A DNA stretch of 64,000 nucleotides, taken from the NCBI GenBank assembly GCA_021234155.1, contig JAJEKV010000085.1:2118896-2182895 (forward strand), read 5' to 3'. Position 1 is the stretch's first letter. Every line of letters begins with the position of its first letter. Under the pieces are notes generated by a model, which was given only the letters and a program-made list of their open reading frames with translations, was not told the origin of the DNA and made no database searches. The translations under genes were made by a program, and so were the position numbers. Below are positions 47,261 to 59,360 of the stretch, in pieces. The DNA is from Isoetes taiwanensis (Eukaryota > Streptophyta > Lycopodiopsida > Isoetales > Isoetaceae).

Positions 47261-49024
47261 AAATGTCTTCCCAATAGTGTGCCCAATTCGTTTGGTATTG
47301 GGAAAGGGTATTTTGGCAATGGTTAGGACTAAGATTTTGGTATGGTATTGTATAGAAAAGGGTATATTTAGCTAACTTTGAGGAGCTTAATTGGCTTAAA
47401 GCGGCCCAATTGTAGAACCGTATATTTCTAACTTAAGATTTCTATAGTTATGTATAGGTATTGTATAGAAAAACCGTAGAAGTCTGAGCTGGAGGGCGAG
47501 TTTTGACCCCAGATGACTCTAGGGTATCTTAGGTTGAATGGTTCAGTTTTCAGGTTATTTTTGGAAAGCCCTGGCGATGGCGGTGGAGCAGCCGAGTGGC
47601 GATGGCGGTGGAGCAGCTTTGGATGAAGGGACAAATGGGCCTGAAGGGCCAAAAGGGCTAAAAAGGCGGTTTGTTATTTTTTCATCTCTGTTTTACGCTT
47701 TACTTAGTTCAAGATGTTCCCGGCTAACTTCCAAATACTCGATTCCTTTGCTGTTTCGGCTTCTCCCACAGACAACACTGGATTATCCAGGCATGGCAGT
47801 GGTCGTTGGTGTATTTATTCTTCTGCCAGATGAGATTTGTTTCTGCTTATGCCACATAATTTGATTGCTGAAGAATCGGACAGATTGGGAAGAAGATCAG
47901 TCAGATATAGCACAGGCTTAACTGAGGGTTTGATGTAGCTTAGGAACAGAGTTCAAGTATTTTAAATGAGGGTTGTATGACCTCCAAATTCTCAAAACCT
48001 CCTATCACTTTGATTATGCATGGTACTTGCACTTCATACATGGTGTGGAAAGCTAACAAGCAAGTGCACAGAAATCACCAACGGCTTTCAAAATAATGGG
48101 ATCAATCTGCTATGTCCTTATGGTAACTTTTAATTATGTTCTATTTGTTTTGCTGTGACTGAAGGGGCTAAAGAAGTTCATCTTCCAAAACTACGGATGA
48201 TGAAAGCCTCAAACAAATTCTATTTTTTTCTGAAAATTCTAAACTTCTTGAAATTTCTGAGCTGAAATAGTTCATATAGATTTGTAACCGAGGAAAAACA
48301 TGCTTGGGTGAGCAGCTTATTAGATGTTTTAGGCATTTAGATGTTTGAATGAAAATTCGATGCCCAATGATATGGGCCTCACTTTTGTGTACTTGGCATT
48401 GCTTTATTATTGTACCTGTTTTTCTTAGTTGGATGGTTGTGCATGTTAATCCATTTGCAAAGACCAAGCAGATGCAGTCGGATGGGCAGCAGTTATTGCG
48501 GAGGTGCATAGCAAGTTTGTCAGAGTGGAAGGAGGGCTTCTCTTCAAGGTTTGATCTCAAAACTTATGGTGCTGCCTAGTCTGGCAGGGGGGTTCAAATC
48601 CCCTTAGAAACTGTGCTTTGAAAGGAGTTTATTCTGACTTACATATTGACTTATTGCAATAGTTAAAGAATCCTATGGTGAGCTGGAAAATGCCATTTGA
48701 CCCTATCATGGATTTGGCGGATGGTGTAGAATGCAGGTGAGGGAATATATAAGGGAATATTATGGAGCGATAAGGAAAAATGAGCGATAAGGGCAAATGA
48801 GCGGTAAGGAATGGATTTCTTCTATTTTGGGTGGTGTCTATGGTTTTTCAATGCCTTATTTGTAGTGAATTTTTCAGAGGCCCTATATGGAAATCCATGA
48901 GCCTTCCGGATCTTCATCGGCCACTTCTGGGGCAGACAACCTGAGGGAAGCCGATCTGCAGCCGATTTGCATGGCCCAGATGCACGGAGGCGCTTTAAAA
49001 TAAGCGCCAACAGGATCTCTGAGT
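47261..49024. other. No gene recognised
   Basis: Contains a 24-base tandem duplication (ggcgatggcggtggagcagc, about 47571-47617) and a tRNA-like stretch near 48520-48600 with B box ggttcaaatcc. Short frames at 47538-47864 (+) and 48168-48560 (-) have no family motifs. Confidence 0.35.
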
Positions 49025-49525
49025 TTGGCGAGCCCTTCATTCAATCGCAGCGGCATAAGCCTGGTAGATGAGGATAAATGTGAAGAAGATAAGCTTGAGG
49101 GTTCTTATTTGTGGGAAGTAGATGATTTTTTCTTGCCCGACATGCACGCGGGGACAGGGGAAAGATTGAAGGACTCTACATTGTTACGATATATCTCAAG
49201 ATTCGTTAATGGGGAGATAATCGTCTTCTTGAGAACTTTCGGTCAAAAAGGTGCGAGTTTGTCTATTACATCCGTGCATTATGCATGTTCGGAACCATTC
49301 CCAATTGGCATCAAACACCGAAAGGGTGATAGCAATTCATGGGATGTTGTGTTACAATATTTTGACGACCAAGCCGGTCTGCATGCGAGCAATATGTTAA
49401 ATTTTTTAGGCTGGCGGCTTGACTCACCCAAGGTTGGAAGGGGGGTCGATAACATGGAAGTCATTGCCTTGTTGGATCAGTGCGGCAGGGGATTGAAAGA
49501 GCATGAAATTGACGACGAAGGTTGA
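49025..49525 (+). CDS. Unknown protein, 166 codons (possibly a 3' exon)
   Basis: Open frame without an ATG at its 5' end. It starts after AACAG (49007-49011), a possible splice acceptor; the first in-frame ATG is near 49142. Composition is protein-like: acidic N-terminal part (VDEDKCEEDKLEG), aromatic-rich middle (YLWEVDDFFLPDMH, SWDVVLQYFDDQ) and charged end. I do not recognise a family. Its 3' flank (49542-49607) is shared with the first coiled-coil unit at 53043-53105, which suggests a common mobile or duplicated origin. Confidence 0.45.
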   Translation: MASPSFNRSGISLVDEDKCEEDKLEGSYLWEVDDFFLPDMHAGTGERLKDSTLLRYISRFVNGEIIVFLRTFGQKGASLSITSVHYACSEPFPIGIKHRKGDSNSWDVVLQYFDDQAGLHASNMLNFLGWRLDSPKVGRGVDNMEVIALLDQCGRGLKEHEIDDEG

Positions 49526-49541
49526 GATATGTTTTCCAACT

Positions 49542-49607
49542 TGTATCGGTAAAATTATTTATGTACAGATTGTCCTTCCGAAATTCCTAATAAAAATTAT
49601 TTTATTT
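49542..49607 (+). repeat. 3' flank motif shared with 53043-53105
   Basis: Both read tatcggtaaaatta-ttatgta-agattgt, then -ccgaaatt--taataaaaattat. Includes an AATAAA-like signal, so it may be a shared polyadenylation region. Confidence 0.65.
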
Positions 49608-49616
49608 GTATTTATT

Positions 49617-49678
49617 CACATCACGCGAAATACATCAGTCTGATTTTCTGTCATATCTAGGTTTTCGCGTCGTGTGAT
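49617..49678. repeat. Hairpin of the gatcacacc-gcgaaa family
   Basis: cacatcacgcgaaa pairs with ttttcgcgtcgtgtga, loop about 31 bases. Directly after the shared 3' flank of the unknown ORF. Confidence 0.6.
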
Positions 49679-52254
49679 ATCTATCTCGAAGAAATGAAAT
49701 ATTATTGGAAAAAGACAATTCTGTGGCAAGGTCCTATATAGCACATATGTTGGCCGATAAAAAAAAAAAAATGATTAAAGTTCACGGGAACGAACAAAAT
49801 CTAGGACTACTACAGCCAGCCCAGACAAAAGGTTTTATGGGCCTAAGTGCAAAAAACCGGAAAAACCCTTATTAACATCGTCCGCAGACCATGATAAAAA
49901 TGTGAATAACTAGAGATCATGGCAACAAAAATGAAAAAACCTCAAATATAAGGAGTCAAATGCACCCACAAATGCACAAGACAAAATGAGTACCATAGAA
50001 CAAATTGGGATACAATGCAAGACTCGCTTAATGCAGAAATCCGCAAAACCTTGAAAGATAGCACTAGGACCAATATCAAATGTGAACCGACCTAGTAATG
50101 GTAGTAGCTTGAAAAAACTTGTAGGGGCGCACTAGAACATGAATTGACAAGAAACTTTACGAACCCATGCTCAACTATAAGATAGTATGCATACAGTCGT
50201 GAAATGTAATTACCGTCACAATGAGTAACTCATTGCATATCATGCGATCAAACCTCGATCCAAAACAAGAGAAGTTAGAATAATATCAATAATGAAGGTT
50301 CCTTATGGGCCATATTTATTATCCTTGTTCATGTATGAGCACCAAATGTGCAAAATAAATATTAATAAAGGATTTCTAAAAACAACAACGCGTATCAAAA
50401 AACCAACCAAAACAGTAACAAACAAGGAAACAATCAGTCAAAGGCATCCAAACCTCCAACAACCAATTAGAATATGTACACATACATCATATGAAGGATA
50501 GGCGAGTGCAAGATACAAATATACAACCATAAAATACCTGTGACACAAATAACCCATGAATTTACATGCACCATACCACCTCAGGTATCTAGACAATTAG
50601 AACGTGCCGCATAAAGATGCTTACTAACATGGAAAGTGCATAGCCACAACCCCAGGCTAGACCTAGTATTCTAAACCAAATGGCGATAAATAAAAGAGGG
50701 CAAAATGAAACCCATGAAACCGCTCCAAGTTCAAGACACTTTAATAAAATAACGCACCTGATGCACGCGGCCACAAGTAATTCGAACGACGTATTAAACC
50801 ATGGAAGAATCTAATCCAAACGAGAAGCTTAAAGGAAGTCGTGACGGTTAACTCCTGCCGCATAAATTTGGGATTGAATCAAAAGGATGTTGATCGAAGA
50901 TGCCACTATAAGTTCAAGATGAAGGATCTGTGTGTATTTTTTATGCAATAAAAAACAGAGCAATTTAGTTAATAGAACTTAGACAAGTGCGTGTAATACG
51001 TGTATCTACCGATGCATAAAATCAAACTATTTCGAAACAAGAGGCACCAAAAACGAAAAAACGAACCTCAATTGGACTTGAAATGCAAAAACGCAAAATT
51101 ATACCTTAGTTGGACTCGAACTCTAGTTTGAGAGATCTTTCAAAAAGAAAAAATATTAAGCCAAAAAATACCATTGGACGAATTTGATTGAAAAGGTGAG
51201 CACCCGATAAGCGGGTGGCTCACCTACTAACCCGATAAGCCATTGAATCACAGCAGAAGCTGCCGGTCTGCCCACTAACTGATCCGAGCTGCCTTCTGGA
51301 GGGCTGACACGTGGCGGAGTCAAAAAGTACGGAAGCGGCAAATCGATAAGGAGCTGAGTTACAGGCTTGGTACAGGCTGGAAGCCGCAGATGGAAAAGAG
51401 GTCGAATACAGCCCCAAATCGAAGCATGGCAGATCGAAATTGCGGCTGATAAATGGATTTTAAGAGCCAAGGAGAATCCGGTAGATTGATACCTGCACAA
51501 ACGTCTTAAGCCGTATCTATATACCCACAGAAACAAAAAATCCACTCTTAGACAGATCAACGATTTCACAGAGATACTACCCGATTCAAAAAACAAACAA
51601 TACCCGATCCAAAAAACAAACAAAGTCTTAAAGCTGACCTTATCGGAACAGAAGCAAATTATTTTAAAGATAACGGCGATGATCTAGATAAATCAAGGAA
51701 GAGAGCAGAAAAAAGAAAACTTGATGCAAACGGAATCCAGAGAATGGAAAAATCGAGAGCCCCAACTGCAAAAAACAAATATAACCAACGAAGAATAGAA
51801 GATACTTAAGGCTCATCCTATATAAAACTTATCTGATTGGATTGCAACGACTCCAAAGAACTCTGTCTAGCTGACCCAGCACCCCAATCAAGCTCCACCG
51901 ATAAGAGGGTTGCAACCCAGGAATCCAGCCAGGCATAGGCACAAGAAATTCAGAGAATCAACGGCATGAAGGCAAAAACTATGGGATGGATCCTCCCATC
52001 GTCAATATACTAGATGCTCCAGATATCGAGCCAGAAAGACAGCACACACAAAAGAACCACGCAATTTGATAGAGTACCAAAGCATAGTGCAGGGAGTGAG
52101 GGAAACTAGTAAACTAGTAGGCTAGAAGAGAAGGAGAAAACTAGCAGAAAACTAGCTCAAGAGAACGCCGATGAGGAAGAAGCAGAAGAAACACGTATAT
52201 AAAGGAAAAAAGGGGCTCAAAATAGCAGATGACGTCCCTTGCCAAAGAATGGCG
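49679..52254. other. No gene recognised
   Basis: AT-rich; short frames only. The 51156-51623 minus frame has no known motif. Confidence 0.35.
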
Positions 52255-52432
52255 GTTCTATTGCTCCGCAATAGAACCTTGACATTAATTTATTTATTCC
52301 TCACACGACGCGAGAAGCAACTCGTGTGACTCATGTTATAAATAGAAGACCGATGTCCACGCTGACCTCCGATCGCCTTCCGCCTTTTGCTCATCTTCTA
52401 CTTCCGGCTTCCGCCTTCCACCTTCTGCTCCG

Positions 52433-52816
52433 ATGGCATCATCATCTTCCTCGGCAAGCGACCCACGCCAAGATAGCACTCCCCACCCCCCAGAGCTGCC
52501 CGTGGACATCACCCTTGCAGTGGTGATGAAGAGATTCAAGGAGATCCATGATGAAAACAACCGTCTCGTCGCCGAGAACAATGAGGCGGTCGACAGATTA
52601 GCCTTCACGAGGGAGCTGCTGCCGAGCGAGACGTTGAGCTCGTGGAAACATTCGCCATGTACCAAGAGGCGGCGAGCCGCGGGGGCGAAGCGGTTGAAAC
52701 CGCTCACATGATTTCGCGAGCCTTAGAAGATATGGAGAAGAAGCTCGAGCTGCGCCGATGGAGGATGAGAACGCTGCTTGACCTTCACGCTGCAGAGGAC
52801 ATGAAAATTAGCTAGA
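52433..52816 (+). pseudogene. Coiled-coil gene array, unit 1
   Basis: TATA box ttataaatag at 52336 lies about 95 bases before ATG 52433. Protein: MASSSSSASD, then LPVDITLAVVMKRFKEIHDE and NNRLVAENNEAVDRL; after a one-base frame break near 52610 it continues AERDVELVETFAMYQEAA, MISRALEDMEKKLELRR to a TAG at about 52814. About 128 residues, helical/coiled-coil. Function unknown. A small inverted repeat (cacacgacgcgag / ctcgtgtg, 52302-52328) lies upstream. Confidence 0.6.
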
Positions 52817-53342
52817 GGATCATGAAGATCCCTAGCCGTTGTATCTATCTATTTTTTGCTTCAAAAGAAAGTTTTCTCTATTTTTGCTTCTATCCCGTTG
52901 TTCCAATGTATGTTACGTTTTATTAAAATATCACACCTACCTTGAAATGCCTTGCTTGCAATTAGGTAGCAATCTTTGGATTTAAGCGTCGTGTGATCTC
53001 CATGCCGCTCTATTTTGCTTCAATGAGAAGTTCCATCTTTAGTTATGTATCGGTAAAATTACTTATGTATAGATTGTATCACCGAAATTATCAATAAAAA
53101 TTATCACACGAGCTTTCTACGGAAGAAAAGACGTTAGAAGAAGTAACGGTCCTTTTTCCTCACACACGGCGAGAAGTAATAGTCCATTTTCCCCCGACCC
53201 ACGGCATCCTTTCAAGTCGTGTGACTCAAGCTACTACGAAATCCCCGTTATAAATAGAAGACCTTCTATCTTGCCTTCGACCTCCGATCCTCTTCGCCTT
53301 CCGCCTTACGCTCATCTTCTCATCCTTACGCCTTCTCCTCCG

Positions 53343-53700
53343 ATGGCATCTTCATCCTCCTCCGACAGCGACCACGCCCCCCGAGCTGCCAGGACATCAC
53401 CCTTCTTTGGGTGATGAAGAGATTCAAGGAGGTTCACGACGAAAACAACCGTCTCGTCGCCGAGAAGATGGAGGCGGTGGACAAAGTTAGAATTCACGAG
53501 GGGGCTTTGCATGAGCGAGACCTTGAGCTCAGCAAGCAACATTAACCAGTACCGAGAGGCCAATAGCCGTAGGGTCGGTGGCGCGTTTTAACTGCACACA
53601 ATATTTCGCAGCGCTTAGAAGATATGGAGAAGAAGCTTCGAAATGGGAGGATGAGAACGCAGACTTTACGGCCCGACTACGGGATCATGAAGATCCGTAG
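53343..53700 (+). pseudogene. Coiled-coil gene array, unit 2
   Basis: Copy of unit 1, 910 bp downstream, with the same TATA (ttataaatag 53248), the same ATGGCATCTTCATCC start, gatgaagagattcaagga, and 3' flank (caattaggtagcaatc at 53812 matching 52958). Reading frame broken at several places. Confidence 0.6.
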
Positions 53701-54317
53701 CCATTGTATATAAATTTTTGTTTCAAAGAAAAATTTGCTATGTTTCTTGCTTCTATCTGTTCTCTTGTTTTGTTTTATTAAAAGATCACCACGACCAAAT
53801 GCCATTCTTGCAATTAGGTAGCAATCAATGGATTTCCCGTCGTATGATCTCCACAACGTACACCTCGTTGTATGTATAAATTCCTAATTTATTAATGGAA
53901 AAGTATATTTAACACAAATATCTAGCTAGATTATGTGATAACTTGCGGTAAATGCGAATTTGCATGTGGATGACAACGTCTATTCACATACGTGGCTTGT
54001 GGATGACAACGTCATGCCAAGGACGTGGCATCTTATTGCCACAATAACACCGTCTTTTATGCGGCCCGCATACAAGATGCGGCTAGGATATGACGGATCC
54101 CATGATGATGCGAACATAGGCTACCGTTGCCTAATTGCATGCTATAATTTTGCCTCGTGGGATTATTACACAACTTTATCGGTACTGCAAACCGTAGATT
54201 CCAACGATATCTCTAGTTTCTATATAAAACGTCGGAGGCCTTTGTCTTCTCCTATCCGCCATCTCTGTTCTACCACATCCGCCCTCGATCATCTCTCCTG
54301 TTCTCCCATCACTTTCA

Positions 54318-54731
54318 ATGGCCTCCACTCGGTTCCATCCCTCGCCGAGATCTTGTCTCAAGTTTTGGTCAAGGAAATTCGAAACATTCGTCTTTGAAGT
54401 GGAGGAACGGATCCGCCTTCTAAAAGAAAAGAATGATGAAGACGCCGCCAAGCTTGGTTGCTTGGCGCAGAGGAAAAGGCCGCCTTCTGAGGGGAGGTGA
54501 TTTTAGTCTTGACAATCAGCGGGCTGCCTTGGGCCGCCAATTGCGCTACCACGATATAACCTCCAAGAGGCTTAGGGCCGCAATCGGCGGGAGGGCTGCC
54601 CGAGCCCAACTCGATGGCGGGAAGATAAGGTTGCGGAATATGAGAACGTGGTTTCGCGGCGAGCAATCATGTTGGAGGAGCGAGAAAAAATTATCACTGC
54701 CCTCCAGGAAGAGCTTGCCCGGCGATCATAG
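54318..54731 (+). pseudogene. Coiled-coil gene array, unit 3 (diverged)
   Basis: TATA-like tatataaaac (about 54220), ATGGCCTCCACTCG at 54318. Frames hold SLAEILSQVLVKEIRN and VEERIRLLKEKNDEDAAKL, in the same order as LPVDITLAVVMKRFKE and DENNRLVAEN of unit 1. Frameshifted; later part re-reads as coiled coil. Confidence 0.45.
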
Positions 54732-54881
54732 GCATCGGGCTCCTCCTAGAGGGGCCCGTTTTTTTTTTTAATGTTTGTAATGGTTTTATTTCTCAATGGG
54801 AAAAGTTTTTGACAAATGTGCCGAATATTACGTTTCCTATTTTTAATTTTCAATATCCGTGGTAGAGAGAATGACAAGACA

Positions 54882-54946
54882 GATCACACGAAGCGAAACC
54901 CTTCATAGGGTTTTAAAGCTCGTGTGCAGATTTCGCGTGGTGTGAT
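54882..54946. repeat. Hairpin of the gatcacacc-gcgaaa family
   Basis: gatcacacgaagcgaaac pairs with gatttcgcgtggtgtgat. Located between units 3 and 4 of the coiled-coil array. Confidence 0.6.
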
Positions 54947-55180
54947 ATACAGTGTAGTTAGAATAGTTATTAATGTGTTCCAGCGGACAGTACCATTAAT
55001 GTGTTCTAGCGGACAACCGGCGAGAATCCGCTTCGACCGCATGCGGCCGGCCCGAAAGTGTGTTTAATATGTTCAAAAAGCTAATATGTATAAATTGAGG
55101 TCCTTGCATTGTGCTCCTTCCCGGTTAGAGTCTTTGCTCCTCACTTCTATAATCTTAACGTCCCCTCCCATTTGTCATCT

Positions 55181-55755
55181 ATGGCCTCCACATCCTCAAC
55201 CCGCCGATAAGGGAAAAACGCAAGAGGATAGAACTCCCTTCCGACATAGTGTTGGGTGTTCTAATGAAGAGGTTGAAGGAGCAAGGTGATCTTCTTAAGG
55301 AAAACGCCGCTACAATTCAGCAGAAAGAAGAAGAGAATGAATTCAACCTTCTCATGCTTCGTGCCGGAGAGGCAAATCAAAGTGTTGAATAGAAGGTCGG
55401 ACAGGATGACATGCCCCAACAACCTGCACCGAGGTGGTTATGGCGGCAACGGGATGCTAATTCAGGCGAAGAACACGTTGTGCTATTGGGACAGGAGCGG
55501 GACATGTACAAAGAGATGGTGGGCAGATTGGAGGAACGTTTGGATAGGGTGATTGCTCGCTTGAGGGGAAGAGATGAAGACGAAGACGAGGGGCGGGCTG
55601 ATGATGATGATGAAGATAATGAAGAAGAGCTCGCCTTTGGAGCAACAATGTGTCATTGTATTTTGTTTTTCAATGTAATATCTTTCACAACTTTCAAAAG
55701 TAACCCTTTTTATTATTATCTTGTAAAGCTTCACCGCGGCATCGAAGCCACATAA
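55181..55755 (+). pseudogene. Coiled-coil gene array, unit 4
   Basis: ATGGCCTCCACATCC at 55181, frame break, then ELPSDIVLGVLMKRLKEQGD (compare unit 1 ELPVDITLAVVMKRFKEIHD), KENAATIQQKEEEN, a stop at about 55391, and a second frame 55411-55755 with ERDMYKEMVGRLEERLDRV and a strongly acidic tail (DEDEDEGRADDDDEDNEEE). The best evidence that the array is one gene family. Confidence 0.55.
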
Positions 55756-55759
55756 ATGC

Positions 55760-56343
55760 AAGCAATAGCGAACTCCAATTGTTACGCGCCGTATGATACA
55801 AATAAGATCACCACGGCCTTGAAGCTACAGGTTGTGCAAACAAGGTTGGAGGCAAGTACTTCGCGTGTGAACATGCTACACATTACAAGCATACTTTACG
55901 ATTCTTTGTCTCTTAGATCTCCACTTTGTTGCGATGCTAGTGGGGCCCTAGAACTTTGCCAAGCAACTTTCGTTTTCTCTTGACGTTATGCCAATGGTGT
56001 TTCGACTTCGGGTTGCTCCTTAAAGCGACCTTCTTGTAAATATTTAGCCATCGCCCTTCTATAAAACCACTCTGTCATCCGTCTTAGAGGGTTGGTTCCC
56101 ACATTTCCACCCCTCTTTGAGTATTACGATGAAAGGCTATTTTAGCTTGTTTATGCGACTTCTCCATGCCTTGTGCACTCCACACTGCTAGGCTTCCATA
56201 CTTCCTAAAAAACCAAGGTGCATGAGCCCAAAAGATGTGCAAACGTGACTTCACTCTCTCCCCATGCGTCTATGAAAGCTTTAATAAATTTATTATTAAA
56301 CTTGCACGAACATTTCTCGCATCTTCTCTTGTGAGGTCCATTC
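55760..56343. other. No gene recognised
   Basis: Short ORF at 55756-55983 without motifs; otherwise non-coding. Confidence 0.3.
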
Positions 56344-57780
56344 TCACGAATGTATGGGAACAATTCGGACAATGCATCCCATGCTTTTTTTTTTCCTCAA
56401 TGCGAGCGAGGCCATGCGTGCGGTCTGCTCCGCATCAACCAGCAATTTTCCAAATTCATAGACCTTTTCTCCCATCTGGTTTCCGTTCAGAGCCTCTCTA
56501 TGATTCTTTATGAAGCGTCGAGCTTTCACCCCTCCAATTGACACCTTACGAGGCACACTTGTTCTTCCTGCCCGTTTCTCATCGAGCTCTAATCTTACAT
56601 TGCCACCATGCAAACACATTCGATAGAACATGTTCAACTCTCTGAATTCCTTCCTCTCTTCTCTTCTTGTCTGAAATGTTCCACACGAATCTGCAGCTCA
56701 AAAATATCATCTTGTCGATGATTCTCACAAAGCCGTGCAAAGTGCAGATATGAACCCTCTCTAATGGAATGGGGAAAATGCCATGGAACTTGGGATCTTC
56801 TTCTCCTCTATTAGGAGCATTTGCTTGGTTAAGGGACAAGGTTGAAACAGTCTTCCCAGGATTTTGACTTCCTTGCATGATTGCGGTCTGGACAACTTTT
56901 GCATGTTCCTTGTTCTCCTCCACTTATGTTGTACATTGCTTTCTCGGTTTTAAATTAGGCGCCAAGTGAAAAAATACTTTGTAAGATCCATAGTGATCTA
57001 CTTGCAATTTTTCCCCTCCCTCGAATCTAGATATTAGACTCGGGATGTCAGTTTGATTGAACACCCATTTCAATACCTCGTGGGTTTCTTTCTGAACTTT
57101 AAAGAGACCTAACCACCGGTGTCATCTTGATTGACATGAGAACCATTTTTCCATACGCTTCTTCTCCTCGTCAAGTCACCTCTACATCTTTTTGTTATTC
57201 TTGTTGCTCTTTGATTTAGCATGTGCAATTGCATTCTCAATTGCTCTATTCATGATGACAACGGATACCCTCTCATACTTCTCAAACTTGGTCAGTTCCA
57301 TTTCATCCAATTTTATGCAAACTTCAATCTCACCATTAGTTTCTGCAACTGTTAAGTCATAATATTTGACAAGGAATTGTAAGAGAGTAACCAGGTCAAC
57401 CCAAAGATTATTATGTTCATTCATTCCAACTATATCACAACAATCCTTGCCATTCTTATCTTTTTATGGCTATGGCGGGACCAAAGACATTCAACGTGGT
57501 GCATCTCTCCTAATATGGCATACACCATCTTTGTCCTAGTAACCCTTGTATTCTCGACAATTTGTGGGCGTGGAGGCGAATACTTTTTTTTGTGCCCATT
57601 CTTTTCAACGCCGTGGAATGGCTTGAATAGAGAAACGGTAACCAAACCCTCTTGATGCCTACATCATCACAAACAATCTGTACATCCAGCCTTCTAACTT
57701 CTTGTAGATCTCCCCTAGTACCATTTCCAATACCATCTTCTTGAGAGGGAGAGTTGTAGGGCTGACAAATCATGTCCACT
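56344..57780 (-). pseudogene. Decayed coding region of an unidentified repeat
   Basis: Several minus-strand frames (57779-57510, 57424-57182, 56923-56579, 56637-56344) read as pieces of one protein: LERVHICTLHGFVRIIDKM, KVSIGGVKARRFIKNHREAL, MGEKVYEFGKLLVDAEQTA. It lies just left of DNA related to the right half of the 33850-37854 transposon, so it may be remains of that family's transposase. I cannot name the family. Confidence 0.35.
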
Positions 57781-58139
57781 ATCTCCCTGTTAAATCGCTA
57801 GGTTCTTCACTCACGTAACCAAGATTGCTTCTAGTTTCCCCAGGATCTTAAGCGGCCTTTGCTAGTGTTGTAAAGCGGATCTTGTGGCGTGACCTGCGTT
57901 TGAATGCACTGATCAAACTTCAGTTCCTCTATCGGTCGATAATGCTTCTTCCTTTCTATAAAGCCAAGGGGTGTTTTCTTGAATTCTTTAACCTACATTG
58001 AAGCCCAAAGTTTGCTCTTTTCGAGCTCTTGGATCTTTTCTTGCAGCTGCCCTATCACCAATTTGGACTTGTCCACCCATTATCTCAAAGAAGTTTCCCT
58101 CCCCAAGCCGTCATTCCTTTCCTTTCATCACGGTGGAGT

Positions 58140-59127
58140 AATGAAGCGAGAGAAAAAAAAGCTGGCTGGTTTAAGTTATAATTCTCTTGTGACAATCGGA
58201 AGCAACTCATCTCAAGGAACGTATTCGATTCAGAATGCCTTCATCCTCTCTCAATCTCTCACAATATCCCAAGAGGCCGAGTTACCATCACCACAAAATC
58301 GGACTAAACTTGAAACGTCCGAAATGAGCGGTTTCTTGCCACTCAACGGATCCAATGGATATAAACGCCATCCGCCCGGATGTCGACACTTTTTGAGCAC
58401 GCAAGCGCAACATGTCGAGGTCTAAGTTCTTATTTTAGACCTCCTTTTTTGCGATTGAAAGGAGCATATTCTCGAGTCATTTGGATCCTTATCCACACAT
58501 CATTTGGAGCTTCCATACAGCGCGTGGATCGTACGGCGAAATGAATGTATACAATTTGTATGCCCCAAAGACAATTAAACCGTTTGAGGCTCGATCCACC
58601 ACTAACCTCGTTTTGAAATTTGCAGCGTGCATATGGAAATCGAAAAGTCCATTCTCCTACAATCCATGCTTTTATACAAAAAGCAAATTCAAAATTGAAT
58701 TGTAGGGGGCGGGAAGCCTGTATTGGAATGAAGTAAAGATCCCGGTTCACGAACTTTTAAGGCGCAATCGCAGGCGCCTCGAAAACGAAAGTCTAATACA
58801 AAGCTTCAACCTACATTCAAATTTTGAAATGTAGAAGGCGGAAATGGATTCTAAATGAAAATAGGGTAAGACAAGAATCGGTGATCGCATGATTGGTATC
58901 GACAAACCAAGAGACACCGCCATGAGTTGCCGGTATGCTATAATGCAAGTGGCTTTTTAGAAGCGTCCACGTGTTGCGCGTCAATCATGTCGACAACCAA
59001 CGAGAATTAAATACATATGGCGCCATAGATATGCGATTCCCCTTATTCGGAGAATATTCCAAGCAAATTTGACCCGGAAAAAAAAAAAGGAAATATGACG
59101 TGGAATGGCTGATAGGGAGGCCATTTT
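58140..59127. repeat. Copy of the right half of the TIR transposon
   Basis: 58223-58700 matches 36735-37210 and 58780-59127 matches 37480-37825, including tgacgtggaatggctgatag--aggccatttt just short of the inverted repeat end. Confidence 0.7.
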
Positions 59128-59128
59128 A

Positions 59129-59360
59129 GTTCATAAAACATAATATAACTTGGAATGATAGATATTTTATATGCAAATGGGAGACTATTGACGAGGGACT
59201 TGTGTTTAATTTTAATTTGACAACAAATAAAAAGTGGATCACCGATCTTAATTTAGTGTGTTCCATTTTGTTGCATATGTACTATTAAGGCTTGGTGTGA
59301 TCCTTGAAAATAATATGCTCTTTGAAAAGGGATAATGACTTATGTACTTAAGAGTGGTAA
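59129..59360. repeat. Copy of the middle of the TIR transposon, out of order
   Basis: ttcataaaacataatataacttgg onward matches 35370-36000, joined directly to the right-end copy at 59127. Shows rearrangement or nested insertion within the family. Confidence 0.65.

Noticed and set aside
48520-48600. tRNA gene with B box ggttcaaatcc
   Set aside because: Arms do not pair into a cloverleaf; at most a SINE relic.
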